The notes beneath the pieces were generated by a model. That model had not been told where the DNA came from, made no database searches, and worked only from the letters and a program-made list of their open reading frames with translations. 64,000 nucleotides of DNA from contig NZ_PGTY01000001.1 of assembly GCF_002797915.1 (NCBI RefSeq), positions 558,001-622,000 on the forward strand, read 5' to 3'. Both the position numbers and the translations under genes were made by a program. Positions 36,500 through 47,203 of the stretch are shown here, piece after piece. Every line of letters starts with the position of its first letter. Positions within the stretch are counted from its first letter, which is position 1. Origin of the DNA: Yoonia maricola. Lineage in GTDB: Bacteria; Pseudomonadota; Alphaproteobacteria; Rhodobacterales; Rhodobacteraceae.

Positions 36500-37981
36500 A
36501 TGAAAACTGAACAGATAGCCCCGCCTCACGCCCCACATCTGCCCAAGCAGGCAGCGCGTTCCCTTTCAAAAGCATTCTGCGTCGCCCTTGCCGTTGCATC
36601 TGCACCAACTGTTGGTTTTTTTGATGCCGATATGGCAGTCGCTCAGTCAAATGATGCTGGGCTTTATAATGGTGGCAAAGCCCGTGTCAGCCGTTCCGCA
36701 AACTTGCGCTCATTGACTGAATTGGTCGCCTCTGCAAGCTGCCGTGTGAACGGTAATATTGATGTAACCGAAGCACAGTCCGAACTGGCCCGTTCAAGCG
36801 CTGATTTTGACAATATCATTGATGGTTTGGTGAACGGCAACCCGGCGTTGGGTATGCCTGGCGCGGAACAGCGTGCGCGTACGCTGACTGCATTAAGCGA
36901 AACCGCAGCTTTGTGGGAACCGATGGATGCGGCCGCCACCAATCTGGCCTCCGGTGCGGCATCGGCAGCGGATGCAGAAGTCATTAGCGCTGGTTTTGCG
37001 AATCTGTTTGACCAGACGGAGCAACTCGCCTCTGTCATCTCAGGGCAGTATTCCGATCCGCAGCAACTTCTGCAAAGCGATGCAACTGTTTTGAACTTTG
37101 CTATTCGCCAACGCGCGTTGGCCTATCGCATGACACGCCAGATGTGCGAATTGGCGACAGGAACGGCTCAAGCTGAAGTATCTGACCAGCTGCAAGAAAC
37201 AGTCGACCTGTTCCAACAAACACTTGTTGCGCTACGCGATGGTTTCCCTGCCGCCGGGATCAACCCACCCCCGACAGATGCGGTGCGTGACAGTTTGCAA
37301 AATACATTCGCACTTTGGAATGCGGAACGCGGGATATTTGATGCCGCTATTGCGGGCGAAAACCCTTCGGCAGAGATGGTTGGCACTGCGGCTGCCTTGT
37401 CGCAAAAGCTGTCTGTTGGCATGAATAACACAATCACGCTCTATTTGATTGCGACCCCAGGGCAGGACGATGTTTACCGCGTCCCACTCGAGGCATATGC
37501 GCGTGATGAATTGGTTGGTTGGTTGACAGAGCCTGCTTTGATCGAAGCAATCAAGGCGCAGAATGCACAGCATGATGGCCTGTCCGAAGACGACGTCATC
37601 GCACTTGATCAGGAATGGCGTGCAGAGGCAGGCGCGGGCGGCGGCCCGATGATTGAAAGACTTTTGACAGCGCCCGTGTCGAACTGGCTACTGGAACAGC
37701 AAGACGCAACAGCAGGCTTTGTGACTGAAGTGTTCATCATGGACAACAAAGGCTTGAACGTTGCCCAAAGCGTTGAGACATCCGACTATTGGCAGGGTGA
37801 CGAGGCGAAGTGGCAGCAGACCTATTCCGTTGGACCTGACGCATTGCATATCAGCGAGATCGAATTTGACGACAGCACAGGGTTCTACCAATCTCAGGCG
37901 TCTCTCGCCATCTCGGATCCAGCCACGGGTGAAGTGATTGGTGCGGTGACCTTTGGTATCAACGTACAGAACCTGATGTAA
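36500..37981 (+). CDS. Exported PilJ-like/Cache-like sensor protein without output domain
   Basis: 493 aa from the ATG at 36500 (AGGAAT ribosome site; an ATG at 36479 is possible). Signal-like segment to about residue 48 (AVAQ|SND). Two copies of the type IV-pilus MCP (PilJ) N-terminal helical domain are visible (about 58-160 and 190-295: LRSLTELVASASCRV and FAIRQRALAYRMTRQMCEL). A C-terminal Cache-like domain (about 345-493) has FIMDNKGLNVAQSVETSDYWQGDEAKW and ends GAVTFGINVQNLM. No further TM helix, HAMP or kinase/MCP module. It should therefore work as a soluble periplasmic sensor partner. It follows the PstS/OmpA gene. Confidence 0.75.
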   Translation: MKTEQIAPPHAPHLPKQAARSLSKAFCVALAVASAPTVGFFDADMAVAQSNDAGLYNGGKARVSRSANLRSLTELVASASCRVNGNIDVTEAQSELARSSADFDNIIDGLVNGNPALGMPGAEQRARTLTALSETAALWEPMDAAATNLASGAASAADAEVISAGFANLFDQTEQLASVISGQYSDPQQLLQSDATVLNFAIRQRALAYRMTRQMCELATGTAQAEVSDQLQETVDLFQQTLVALRDGFPAAGINPPPTDAVRDSLQNTFALWNAERGIFDAAIAGENPSAEMVGTAAALSQKLSVGMNNTITLYLIATPGQDDVYRVPLEAYARDELVGWLTEPALIEAIKAQNAQHDGLSEDDVIALDQEWRAEAGAGGGPMIERLLTAPVSNWLLEQQDATAGFVTEVFIMDNKGLNVAQSVETSDYWQGDEAKWQQTYSVGPDALHISEIEFDDSTGFYQSQASLAISDPATGEVIGAVTFGINVQNLM

Positions 37982-38003
37982 CCGGATCAAGAGCAGTGAA
38001 GAG

Positions 38004-38031
38004 GGCGGGCCTTACGGGGTTCGCCTTTTTT
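38004..38031 (+). terminator. Rho-independent terminator
   Basis: Stem GGCGGGCC paired with GGTTCGCC (8 bp, two G-T pairs), 6-nt loop, followed at once by six T. It lies 22 bp after the PilJ-like gene and ends that unit. Confidence 0.85.
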
Positions 38032-38196
38032 GTTTGGGCACCCTTTGTTTGCAGAGCTATCTGCCGGATCATCGGACGTGAATGGCGCATAAGCGGGGCG
38101 AAGCAGACGGCCGCAGGGGCAGCGTCACGGTCAGCTCAGCGAACGTTTGCGACGATGCCTGTTTGTGGAAAGAACCAATAGCGTTATCCACAATTT

Positions 38197-38592
38197 TCAC
38201 TCCAGCCATAGCCCCATATCTTTCAGCATCGCATCCATGAAGTCTTTATCCGGCGTGTCTACGAACGCAGCGAGCAGGTTGCGCGCAGATTTGAGTTCTT
38301 CAATCTTGATGTCCACTTCTGCCACTTTTTCAGAAATGATCTGGGCGCGTTCCTCTCGCGAAACTGTATCGGAAAATAGCCGATCCAACGGCTCAGTGAG
38401 CTCCCTTAATTTGAAACCCAGGCGCTTGGCGAGAGAGATGAGAGACAGCCTTTCCAACGTCGTTTCGTCATAAATGCGATAGGTCCGCGTTCCAGCAGCC
38501 ACCGGAGTGGAGTGAATGAGGCCAAGCGTCTCATAATGACGCAAACCATCTTTCGACAGGCCAGATCGCTTTGCAAGTTCACCAATCATCAT
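38197..38592 (-). CDS. MerR-family transcriptional regulator lacking cysteines
   Basis: 131 aa. Winged helix-turn-helix MIGELAKRSGLSKDGLRHYETLGLI (about 2-25), the RTYRIYDE wing, then a long dimerisation helix (about 80-115) and a short tail. There is no Cys anywhere, which argues against a thiol-based metal sensor such as MerR, CueR or ZntR; a drug- or redox-independent effector is likely. It is divergent from the CHRD gene, with a palindrome inside a MerR-type promoter spacer between them, so it most likely controls the CHRD-DUF422 pair. Confidence 0.88.
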   Translation of the reverse strand: MMIGELAKRSGLSKDGLRHYETLGLIHSTPVAAGTRTYRIYDETTLERLSLISLAKRLGFKLRELTEPLDRLFSDTVSREERAQIISEKVAEVDIKIEELKSARNLLAAFVDTPDKDFMDAMLKDMGLWLE

Positions 38593-38613
38593 AGGGCGGC
38601 CTCATATTGGTGC

Positions 38614-38640
38614 TTGACTGTAGGGTATACCCAATAGGCT
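38614..38640 (+). promoter_or_regulatory. Probable MerR-type promoter with dyad in the spacer
   Basis: A TTGACT -35 box at 38614-38619 is followed by the perfect dyad GGGTATACCC at 38623-38632 and then TAGGCTAAAG. A long (about 19-bp) spacer carrying a dyad is the hallmark of promoters that MerR proteins untwist. The -10 is weakly matched, as expected for an activator-dependent promoter. The start codon of the CHRD gene is 36 bp further on. Confidence 0.5.
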
Positions 38641-38675
38641 AAAGCTTATCCGAACGCAACGAATCGGAGGGCAAT

Positions 38676-39332
38676 ATGCGCCTTTTTCTTTTGCCATTTC
38701 TTTTTGCTTCTGGTGTGGCCACCGCCCAAGAGGTGCCGCCAGTCAGCGGGATTACCCTCAATCCAAGTGCGGGCGCGGAGATAGGACCAATCTTTGAAAC
38801 ATGGGTGTCACCACACCAAGAGGGCGGCGAAGAGCGGGACACACCGCGTTTCGCTCCGGATATGTTCAAGTCCACGACACCCTCTGTTGACCGGGATGAG
38901 CGGCCATCACGCGGCCATGGAACCTTGGCTTTCTCGCGGGACCTCAGCACCGCCTATGCCCATATCGCGATCGAAGGGGTCAACCCCGAAGACATTGTGA
39001 TGTTCCACATACATTGTGGTCGCCCGGGGCAATTGGGGCCGATCATCGTCGATTTCGGCCTTGAAAATGATCTTGCTGAAGTGTTTGCGGACGGTGAAGT
39101 GTCGTTGGAAATCACCAATGAAGATATCGTTGCAGCCATGGAGCATGACCACGGCCTTGTCGCGGCTTTTACGGCTGGATGCCCTATCACGTTGGCGGTT
39201 CCTACCGACAAAGTGGTGACTGTCGCTGGCCTCGCACACATCGCCTATCAGCGGGAGTTATACTACAATATTCATACGTCCGGCCAAACATACTTCGGAG
39301 ATATTCGAGGTCAATTGTATCCGGTCGAATGA
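38676..39332 (+). CDS. Exported CHRD-domain protein
   Basis: 218 aa with a short signal peptide (MRLFLLPFLFASGVATA|Q). The C-terminal region (about 70-217) is a CHRD domain: a beta-sandwich with FHIHCGRPGQLGPIIVD and the closing YYNIHTSGQTYFGDIRGQL, closely matching the family's ...N-H...N-P-x-GEIRGQL ending. CHRD proteins are common in bacterial envelopes but have no assigned activity. It is followed 115 bp on by a DUF422 gene and preceded by a MerR-type promoter. Probably periplasmic. Confidence 0.85.
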   Translation: MRLFLLPFLFASGVATAQEVPPVSGITLNPSAGAEIGPIFETWVSPHQEGGEERDTPRFAPDMFKSTTPSVDRDERPSRGHGTLAFSRDLSTAYAHIAIEGVNPEDIVMFHIHCGRPGQLGPIIVDFGLENDLAEVFADGEVSLEITNEDIVAAMEHDHGLVAAFTAGCPITLAVPTDKVVTVAGLAHIAYQRELYYNIHTSGQTYFGDIRGQLYPVE

Positions 39333-39447
39333 CCTGAATGTTGAGAATGAACTTCGCTCCTTTCAACCAGTCTATGCCCCATTGAGATCGCTCGCTGCGG
39401 CATGTCCTGCAGCACCAAAGTTCACGCGAAATAGGAAAGGTAATCCA

Positions 39448-40341
39448 ATGAACCTCCAAACCATTACTTCAAATACCATCAATGAAGAATCCCGCTCTCG
39501 TGTAGGCTGGGCTATGGTCGCCATATTTGCGATCGCCAATTTATTTATTGGCTACAGCGCAGATGACAGCATGATCGGGATGCTTGCGCCTTTTATCTGT
39601 GTGCTGTTGATGAGCGTATTTTCCTTTGGGCATGGTATTTCACGCTATGGCGCGAAGACGATGGCCGTCTTTTTTCTATTCGCCTTCGCTATTAGCTGGT
39701 CTTATGAAACGCTCAGCATTCTCACCGGTTTCCCGTTTGGAAATTACCATTACACAGATGTGCTTGGACCGAAACTCTGGCTGGTACCCTTGCTGATTAT
39801 GCCAGCTTATTTTGCGGTGTGTTATTTCTCTTGGCACATCGCCCATGTTCTTTTGGACCACTACAAAGACGGGTTAAGCGGCGCACGTCTGTTTTCTGTT
39901 CCGATGCTGGCCACGTTTGTGATGGTCATGTGGGATGTGTCGATGGACCCTGCGCGGGCAACTCTTGGCCAGACATGGGTTTGGGAAGACGGTGGCGCGT
40001 ATTTTGGTGTGCCGTTTGTGAATTTCATGGGCTGGCACCTCTGTGTTTACACGATCCTGCAAGCCTTCGCGCTGTATCTGAACCGAACCGACAAAGCGGT
40101 CGGGCTCACAGGGCGCAGCCATCATTTTCTGATCTTGCCGGTCATGATGTACGGCGCAATTGTGGTCGAATTCCTGAGCAAAGCTGTCTTCGCCGAAGAT
40201 GCGGTTGTAGAAAGCCTCGATGGTCACAGCTGGCACACTACGGATATTTACAGTTCGTTGGCGCTGGTTGCACTTTACACGATGGCCTTCGTGACGATCT
40301 TGGCGACCTTCAAGTTGTTGGACCGCCGCAGCGCGATCTGA
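39448..40341 (+). CDS. DUF422 carotenoid-biosynthesis-type membrane protein (CruF-like)
   Basis: 297 aa from the ATG at 39448 (AGGAAAGG ribosome site), with about seven transmembrane helices. Motifs match DUF422: SWSYETLSILTGFPFGNYHYTD, LGPKLWLVPLLIMPAYFAVCYF, WDVSMDPARATLGQTWVW and GAYFGVPFVNFMGW. Characterised members hydrate carotenoid end groups (CruF, bisanhydrobacterioruberin hydratase). No other carotenoid gene is near, and the partner here is a CHRD protein under a MerR-type promoter, so a stress-induced lipid or pigment modification is possible but unproven. Confidence 0.82.
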   Translation: MNLQTITSNTINEESRSRVGWAMVAIFAIANLFIGYSADDSMIGMLAPFICVLLMSVFSFGHGISRYGAKTMAVFFLFAFAISWSYETLSILTGFPFGNYHYTDVLGPKLWLVPLLIMPAYFAVCYFSWHIAHVLLDHYKDGLSGARLFSVPMLATFVMVMWDVSMDPARATLGQTWVWEDGGAYFGVPFVNFMGWHLCVYTILQAFALYLNRTDKAVGLTGRSHHFLILPVMMYGAIVVEFLSKAVFAEDAVVESLDGHSWHTTDIYSSLALVALYTMAFVTILATFKLLDRRSAI

Positions 40342-40741
40342 TGTGCTCGAACGGTCTATTACAGCGCACCACCTGGGTGGATTGCGTCTGCGGGACTGTA
40401 GAGAAGTTTTGTTGGGCCATTTTTGTGGATGTTGCGGCTGAACTCGGTTTTTTTCAGGAAGATCACGAAGCTGCCGCTTTGCAGACGCATGCCTGGCACT
40501 CCAACAAACGACCAATATGAAAGTGCCGCAGTGCAGCTAGCAAAGATAGTTTCCGGACATTCGCGGCACTGAAGAATTCCGGTAAAATGGGCGCATCGCA
40601 GTCATCTGAAGCGCCTGCGAAAACCCCCGTTATCAATTGAGACGCCCTTGCAGCAGTATTGGGTTCTCAAACGGGTTCAATGACGGCGGTGAGTTATGGT
40701 CGGTACATTTCAAGATCGTCGAAATGCAACGATAGTAATGG
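40342..40741. other. Intergenic gap of 400 bp, no gene recognised
   Basis: The stretch between the DUF422 gene and tRNA-Ser(CGA) has open frames but none with recognisable content, a good ribosome site or family motifs. No strong hairpin with a T-run was found after the DUF422 stop. It may contain decayed sequence. Confidence 0.4.
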
Positions 40742-40831
40742 TGGCGGAGAGACAGGGATTCGAACCCTGGGTAGGCTTGCACCCACAACGGTTTTCGAGA
40801 CCGCCCCGTTCGACCACTCCGGCACCTCTCC
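40742..40831 (-). tRNA. tRNA-Ser (anticodon CGA)
   Basis: On the minus strand: acceptor stem GGAGAGG pairing with TCTCTCC, D-arm GTGCCGGAGTGG, anticodon stem GCGGT/ACCGT around CTCGAAA with anticodon CGA, a long variable arm, T-arm GGGTTCGAATCCC and encoded CCA. It decodes UCG. The tail of this tRNA closely resembles that of tRNA-Ser(GGA) at 6.7 kb, as expected for isoacceptors. Confidence 0.95.
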
Positions 40832-40969
40832 GCGGTGGCGGCGTGGTACTGCGCGCGGCGAAGCTGTGCAAGGCCCAATTCTTGGCGCTCTGACATTTCC
40901 GTGCGTGCCCTTGGCAAAGCGGGGGCAGGGTGCATAACTACATGCTAGATATCGCGAAAGAGGCCCGTC

Positions 40970-41803
40970 ATGATCCGCTTTGCTGCACCGCTTGTCTTTG
41001 CCGTTTCAATTGTCGCTGTCCCGTTGTGGGCGCAACCCGCTGAGGATGCCAAGGTTGACACGTTGCTAGAGGCCCTCGGCATGCCAGAGCTGATTGAGAT
41101 CATGCGCCTTGAAGGGCTGGCGTACGGCGAGACTTTGGCCGTTGATATGTTGCCAAATGGCCCGAACGATCAATGGGCGATGGCCGTGTCTGCGATTTAC
41201 GACACCCAGACCATGTATGAAGAGGTACGCGGCGCTTTTGGCGAGGCTGTGGCAGGTGACGACATCGACGCTATGCTGGCGTTTTTCACATCTGCACCGG
41301 GAGAAAAGATCGTCGGCCTGGAGGTCAGCGCGCGCCGCGCCTTGTTGGATGAGGCTGTGGAACAGGCCAGCAAGGAAAATGCTGCAATTGCGATGATGGA
41401 TCAGACCCCGCGCTATCAGATGGTGGCTGAATTCGTTGAAGTGAATGATCTGATTGAGGCCAATGTCGTGGGCGCTTTGAACTCCAGTTATGCGTTCTAT
41501 ACCGGCCTGATTGATGGTGGTGCCATGCCAGAGGGCGTAACCGCGGACACCGCACTGCAAGACGTCTGGGCGCAGGAACCGGACGTACGCAATGAGACGA
41601 CAGAGTGGGTCTATTCGTTCCTGCTGATGGCCTATCAGCCGCTTTCCGATGAAGAGCTGGAAGCCTATGTCGATTTTTCCAAAACGCAAGCTGGCCAAGA
41701 CATGAGTGACGCGCTTTTTGTGGCCTTTGATGGCATGTTTGACGATATCTCGCGTGGGCTTGGGCTGGCGTCATCGCGCTTCATGATCAGCCAAGAGTTG
41801 TGA
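40970..41803 (+). CDS. Periplasmic DUF2059 protein
   Basis: 277 aa. Signal peptide MIRFAAPLVFAVSIVAVPLWA|Q. Helical, acidic. Two related halves carry the DUF2059 pattern (DIDAMLAFFTSAPGEKIVGLE and DEELEAYVDFSKTQAGQDMSDAL), a module built on -L-FY-S-G--- helices. Function of the family is unknown. It stands alone between a tRNA and a small lipoprotein gene on the same strand. Confidence 0.8.
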   Translation: MIRFAAPLVFAVSIVAVPLWAQPAEDAKVDTLLEALGMPELIEIMRLEGLAYGETLAVDMLPNGPNDQWAMAVSAIYDTQTMYEEVRGAFGEAVAGDDIDAMLAFFTSAPGEKIVGLEVSARRALLDEAVEQASKENAAIAMMDQTPRYQMVAEFVEVNDLIEANVVGALNSSYAFYTGLIDGGAMPEGVTADTALQDVWAQEPDVRNETTEWVYSFLLMAYQPLSDEELEAYVDFSKTQAGQDMSDALFVAFDGMFDDISRGLGLASSRFMISQEL

Positions 41804-41874
41804 TGATTACGCCTTGGCATTGGCGTGCGGCGGCGTATTCTGGGGCTAATCTCAATCAACGAGGATAACTTGCC

Positions 41875-42279
41875 TTGCCTTCCTTAAAATACGCCATTCT
41901 TGCCATTGGTCTGCTAGTGGGTTGCGATCAAACCGCCCCAATAGCGCCGCAACCGGATCTGCCTGCTGATGATCCGCGGCAAGCACAATTGCTCTCTGCA
42001 GAGTGCACGATCTATTTTGCGGCGGTCACCAAACTCGAGGCAGAGGGCCGCGAGGTCAGCGGTGACCCGACACGGGGCTGCCCGCCAGAGGCTGCAGGCG
42101 TGGCCGCCGATATCAACGCGATGGTCAGCGTGCCGCCGGTTACGGCTGGTTATCCGCAGACGCTTTATGATCGGATGATCGCGCGTGGTATTCCCGTGGA
42201 TGTGGCGGATGACATCTCCAAGTCCAAGGCGTTTTGGGATCTTGTCGCGCGGCGTGACAGCTTGCTGGCTGACTTCTAG
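41875..42279 (+). CDS. Small putative lipoprotein, unknown function
   Basis: 134 aa. The start is a TTG at 41875 with GAGGA nine bases upstream. A type II signal sequence ends LLVGC, with the Cys about residue 18, so the mature protein should be lipidated and membrane-anchored in the periplasm. The mature part starts with a low-complexity Pro/Ala/Asp linker and continues as a helical domain with one further Cys pair (ECTIYF, GCPPEAAG). No family recognised. It is convergent with the next gene (4-bp overlap). Confidence 0.65.
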   Translation: MPSLKYAILAIGLLVGCDQTAPIAPQPDLPADDPRQAQLLSAECTIYFAAVTKLEAEGREVSGDPTRGCPPEAAGVAADINAMVSVPPVTAGYPQTLYDRMIARGIPVDVADDISKSKAFWDLVARRDSLLADF

Positions 42280-42623
42280 CCACCATAGACCATAAGCGCT
42301 GTCACAAGTGCGCCCGGCGTCGTTTGATAGAGTCCCATGTCGGATTGCAGCTGAATAATGCGGGCGGGGCGGTCACGCTCGGCTATGCCCGCCGCGTCCA
42401 TCGATTTGGTCAGAACAGGCCCACCCCCGGCGCGGATGTCTGTTTTGATCTCCTCGTAGTTGGATTTAACAATAAGTTCGACCTCGCCGCGCCGTTTTTC
42501 ATAGGCGGCATTGCCGATAACGGTGCTGGCCCCTGTCATTGGCCACAAAAACGGGCTACCGAGATGGTTGGCCTCTTGCGAACAGGCGGCGGTCAGAAGA
42601 ATGGTGATCAATGGCCAGCGCAT
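42276..42623 (-). CDS. Small putative lipoprotein, unknown function
   Basis: 115 aa. A lipobox LLTAAC ends a short signal peptide (Cys about residue 14). The mature part is polar and carries IGNAAYEKRRGEVELIVKSNYEEI, then a helix-rich C-terminus (RPARIIQLQSDMGLYQTTPGA). No family recognised. It converges with the upstream lipoprotein gene and is divergent from rplU. Confidence 0.65.
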   Translation of the reverse strand: MRWPLITILLTAACSQEANHLGSPFLWPMTGASTVIGNAAYEKRRGEVELIVKSNYEEIKTDIRAGGGPVLTKSMDAAGIAERDRPARIIQLQSDMGLYQTTPGALVTALMVYGG

Positions 42624-42645
42624 GGGTTTTTACCTTCTTTTTATG

Positions 42646-42674
42646 TTGACTTATGGCTGCATTGGTCAGATATA
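42646..42674 (+). promoter_or_regulatory. Likely rplU-rpmA promoter
   Basis: TTGACT (42646-42651) with a 17-bp spacer to GATATA (42669-42674). The start codon lies about 125 bp further on, leaving a leader in which autogenous control could act; no structure for that was found. Confidence 0.5.
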
Positions 42675-42799
42675 GCACCATCTCTGCAAGGCTCTTGTAG
42701 GGTAATATGCGAAATTATGCCCACGGGCACGCAGTCCACAGGTACCAAACGCCGGATGTTTCCGGGGCCTCAGAGACGCGAAAGATAAAGGAATACCAT

Positions 42800-43519
42800 A
42801 TGTTTGCGGTTCTCAAAACCGGCGGCAAGCAGTACAAAGTGGCCTCTGGCGACGTGCTTCGTGTCGAAAAGCTTGCGGCGAAAGCAGGCGACAAAGTTCA
42901 ATTCAACGAAATTCTGATGGTCGGCTCTACTGTCGGCACACCAACAGTTGCAGGCGCAGGCGTCCAGGCTGAGGTGATTGACCAGATCAAAGGCGAAAAA
43001 ACGATCAACTTCGTCAAGCGCCGTCGTAAGCACGGCTCTCAGCGTACAAAAGGCCACCGTCAGCAACTGACATTGGTGCGCATTGCTGAGATCCTTGAAA
43101 AAGGTGCTGATAAGTCTGGCGTCATGGCTGCTGTTTCTGGTGCGGGTACTGCATATGTGACCGGTGCGAATGGCGCTCCGACATCGAAGAAAGCGGCTGC
43201 AGCGGCTGAACGCGCATCCACACCGAAGGCTGAAAAGCCAAAGGCAGCACCAAAGGCCAAGGCTGAACCAAAAGCAAAAGCTGCACCGAAAGCAATAGCA
43301 GAGCCGAAAGCGGCTGCTGGCGCAGATGATCTGAAAAAACTGTCTGGCGTTGGTCCGGCACTCGAGAAAAAGCTGCATGAAGCTGGCGTAACAACATTTG
43401 CCCAGATCGCAGCATGGACGGAAGCCGATGTGGCTGCTATGGACGAGAAACTGTCGTTTAAAGGCCGTATCGAACGTGAAGGCTGGATCGCGCAAGCGGT
43501 TGAGCTCGCTAAAGGCTAA
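42800..43519 (+). CDS. rplU: 50S ribosomal protein L21 with C-terminal helix-hairpin-helix extension
   Basis: 239 aa. Residues about 1-104 are canonical L21 ([35 protein letters not shown]). They are followed by a low-complexity Ala/Lys/Pro linker (about 135-185, repeats such as [11 protein letters not shown]) and a terminal domain (about 188-239: [21 protein letters not shown]). The latter is a helix-hairpin-helix fold like those in DNA/RNA-binding proteins. The same extension is typical of Rhodobacteraceae L21. I chose ATG 42800 (AAAGGA site) because L21 always starts MFAV; a longer frame to 42707 is not real. First gene of rplU-rpmA. Confidence 0.96.
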   Translation: MFAVLKTGGKQYKVASGDVLRVEKLAAKAGDKVQFNEILMVGSTVGTPTVAGAGVQAEVIDQIKGEKTINFVKRRRKHGSQRTKGHRQQLTLVRIAEILEKGADKSGVMAAVSGAGTAYVTGANGAPTSKKAAAAAERASTPKAEKPKAAPKAKAEPKAKAAPKAIAEPKAAAGADDLKKLSGVGPALEKKLHEAGVTTFAQIAAWTEADVAAMDEKLSFKGRIEREGWIAQAVELAKG

Positions 43520-43530
43520 GGAGAGACCAA

Positions 43531-43800
43531 ATGGCACATAAAAAAGCAGGCGGTTCATCCCGTAACGGACGCGACTCAGCTGGTCGTCGTCTTGGCGTCA
43601 AGAAGTTCGGTGGCGAAACTGTCGTTCCGGGCAACATCATCATGCGCCAGCGTGGCACCAAGATGTGGCCGGGCATGGGCGTTGGCATGGGCAAGGATCA
43701 CACGATTTTTGCGACAGTCGATGGCGCTGTCAAATTTCATAAAGGCCTGAAAGGCCGCACCTTTATTTCGGTTCTCCCAGTGGCGGAGGCCGCTGAATAA
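43531..43800 (+). CDS. rpmA: 50S ribosomal protein L27
   Basis: 89 aa. [20 protein letters not shown] is the conserved start, whose basic N-terminal tail reaches the peptidyl-transferase centre. It follows rplU by 12 bp with a GGAGAG site and is closed by a strong terminator. No unusual residues seen. Confidence 0.97.
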   Translation: MAHKKAGGSSRNGRDSAGRRLGVKKFGGETVVPGNIIMRQRGTKMWPGMGVGMGKDHTIFATVDGAVKFHKGLKGRTFISVLPVAEAAE

Positions 43801-43828
43801 GCCGATAAATCCAAGGTAACAAAGTTTT

Positions 43829-43858
43829 GGGGATCGGTGAGAGCCGGTCCCCTTTTTT
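43829..43858 (+). terminator. Rho-independent terminator of rplU-rpmA
   Basis: Stem GGGGATCGG with CCGGTCCCC (9 bp, one T-G), 6-nt loop, followed by six T, beginning 29 bp after the rpmA stop. Confidence 0.88.
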
Positions 43859-43928
43859 ATTCATAGTTTTGCCACCATGTCGTTTTAAAGGTCGGCTAAC
43901 ACGGACTTGTTTTCGAGGAGGGAAAGCA

Positions 43929-44471
43929 ATGCGCCACGAGGATATTATCGTTCAGGAAATGATCGAAGCAGATCGCTTTGTCTTGCGGCCCTGCCGCAAG
44001 TCCGATGCGGGCCTAATTGCTATGTACGCAGGCGACGATCGGGTGGCACGTGGCACACGTGCGATGCCGCACCCACTTCCCCCCGGCTCAGTCGAGGCGA
44101 TGATCGAACGGGCAAGCGCTGCTGACCGGTCCGAGGATGTGTGGGTCATTGACGGTTCGGCCCATGGCCATGCAGAGGCCTTGGGGTTGATCAGCCTTGA
44201 GCGGATGGACCGTGCACAGTCAGAGATTTTCTATTGGATCGCACCCGCGTTCTGGAACACAGGTTTCGCTACCGAAGCAGTGCGGACCTTGATCGCGGCG
44301 AACCCTCATAAATCCGACCGGATTTTTGCAGAGGTGTTTCAGGATAACCCGGGATCGGCCCGCGTACTGACCAATTGTGGTTTTGATTATCTGGGCGATG
44401 CAGAGGCATTTTCGGTTTCGCGCGGTGCCACCGTTCCCACATGGACCTATACGCTGAAACAAGGGTCATGA
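43929..44471 (+). CDS. GNAT-family acetyltransferase, RimJ/RimL-like
   Basis: 180 aa from the ATG at 43929 behind a GAGGAGGGAAAG site; the longer frame from 43827 lacks a ribosome site. It carries GNAT motifs: DRFVLRPCRKSD, a central strand ALGLISLERM, IFYWIAPAFWNTGFATEAVRTLI (acetyl-CoA loop) and the NPGSARVLTNCGFDYLG closing motif. The RimJ/L-like branch modifies N-terminal or small-molecule amines; substrate unknown. A second, shorter GNAT gene follows 34 bp on, likely the same operon. Confidence 0.87.
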   Translation: MRHEDIIVQEMIEADRFVLRPCRKSDAGLIAMYAGDDRVARGTRAMPHPLPPGSVEAMIERASAADRSEDVWVIDGSAHGHAEALGLISLERMDRAQSEIFYWIAPAFWNTGFATEAVRTLIAANPHKSDRIFAEVFQDNPGSARVLTNCGFDYLGDAEAFSVSRGATVPTWTYTLKQGS

Positions 44472-44505
44472 CGTTTCCGTCAGTGATGACGGATCGTGAC
44501 ATTGC

Positions 44506-47191
<2,686 letters not shown>

Positions 47192-47203
47192 GAGGATAAA
47201 ATC

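Noticed and set aside
40342..40741. Possible transposase fragment in the gap before tRNA-Ser(CGA)
   Set aside because: The translations show no transposase motif that I could recognise, so I left it as empty.
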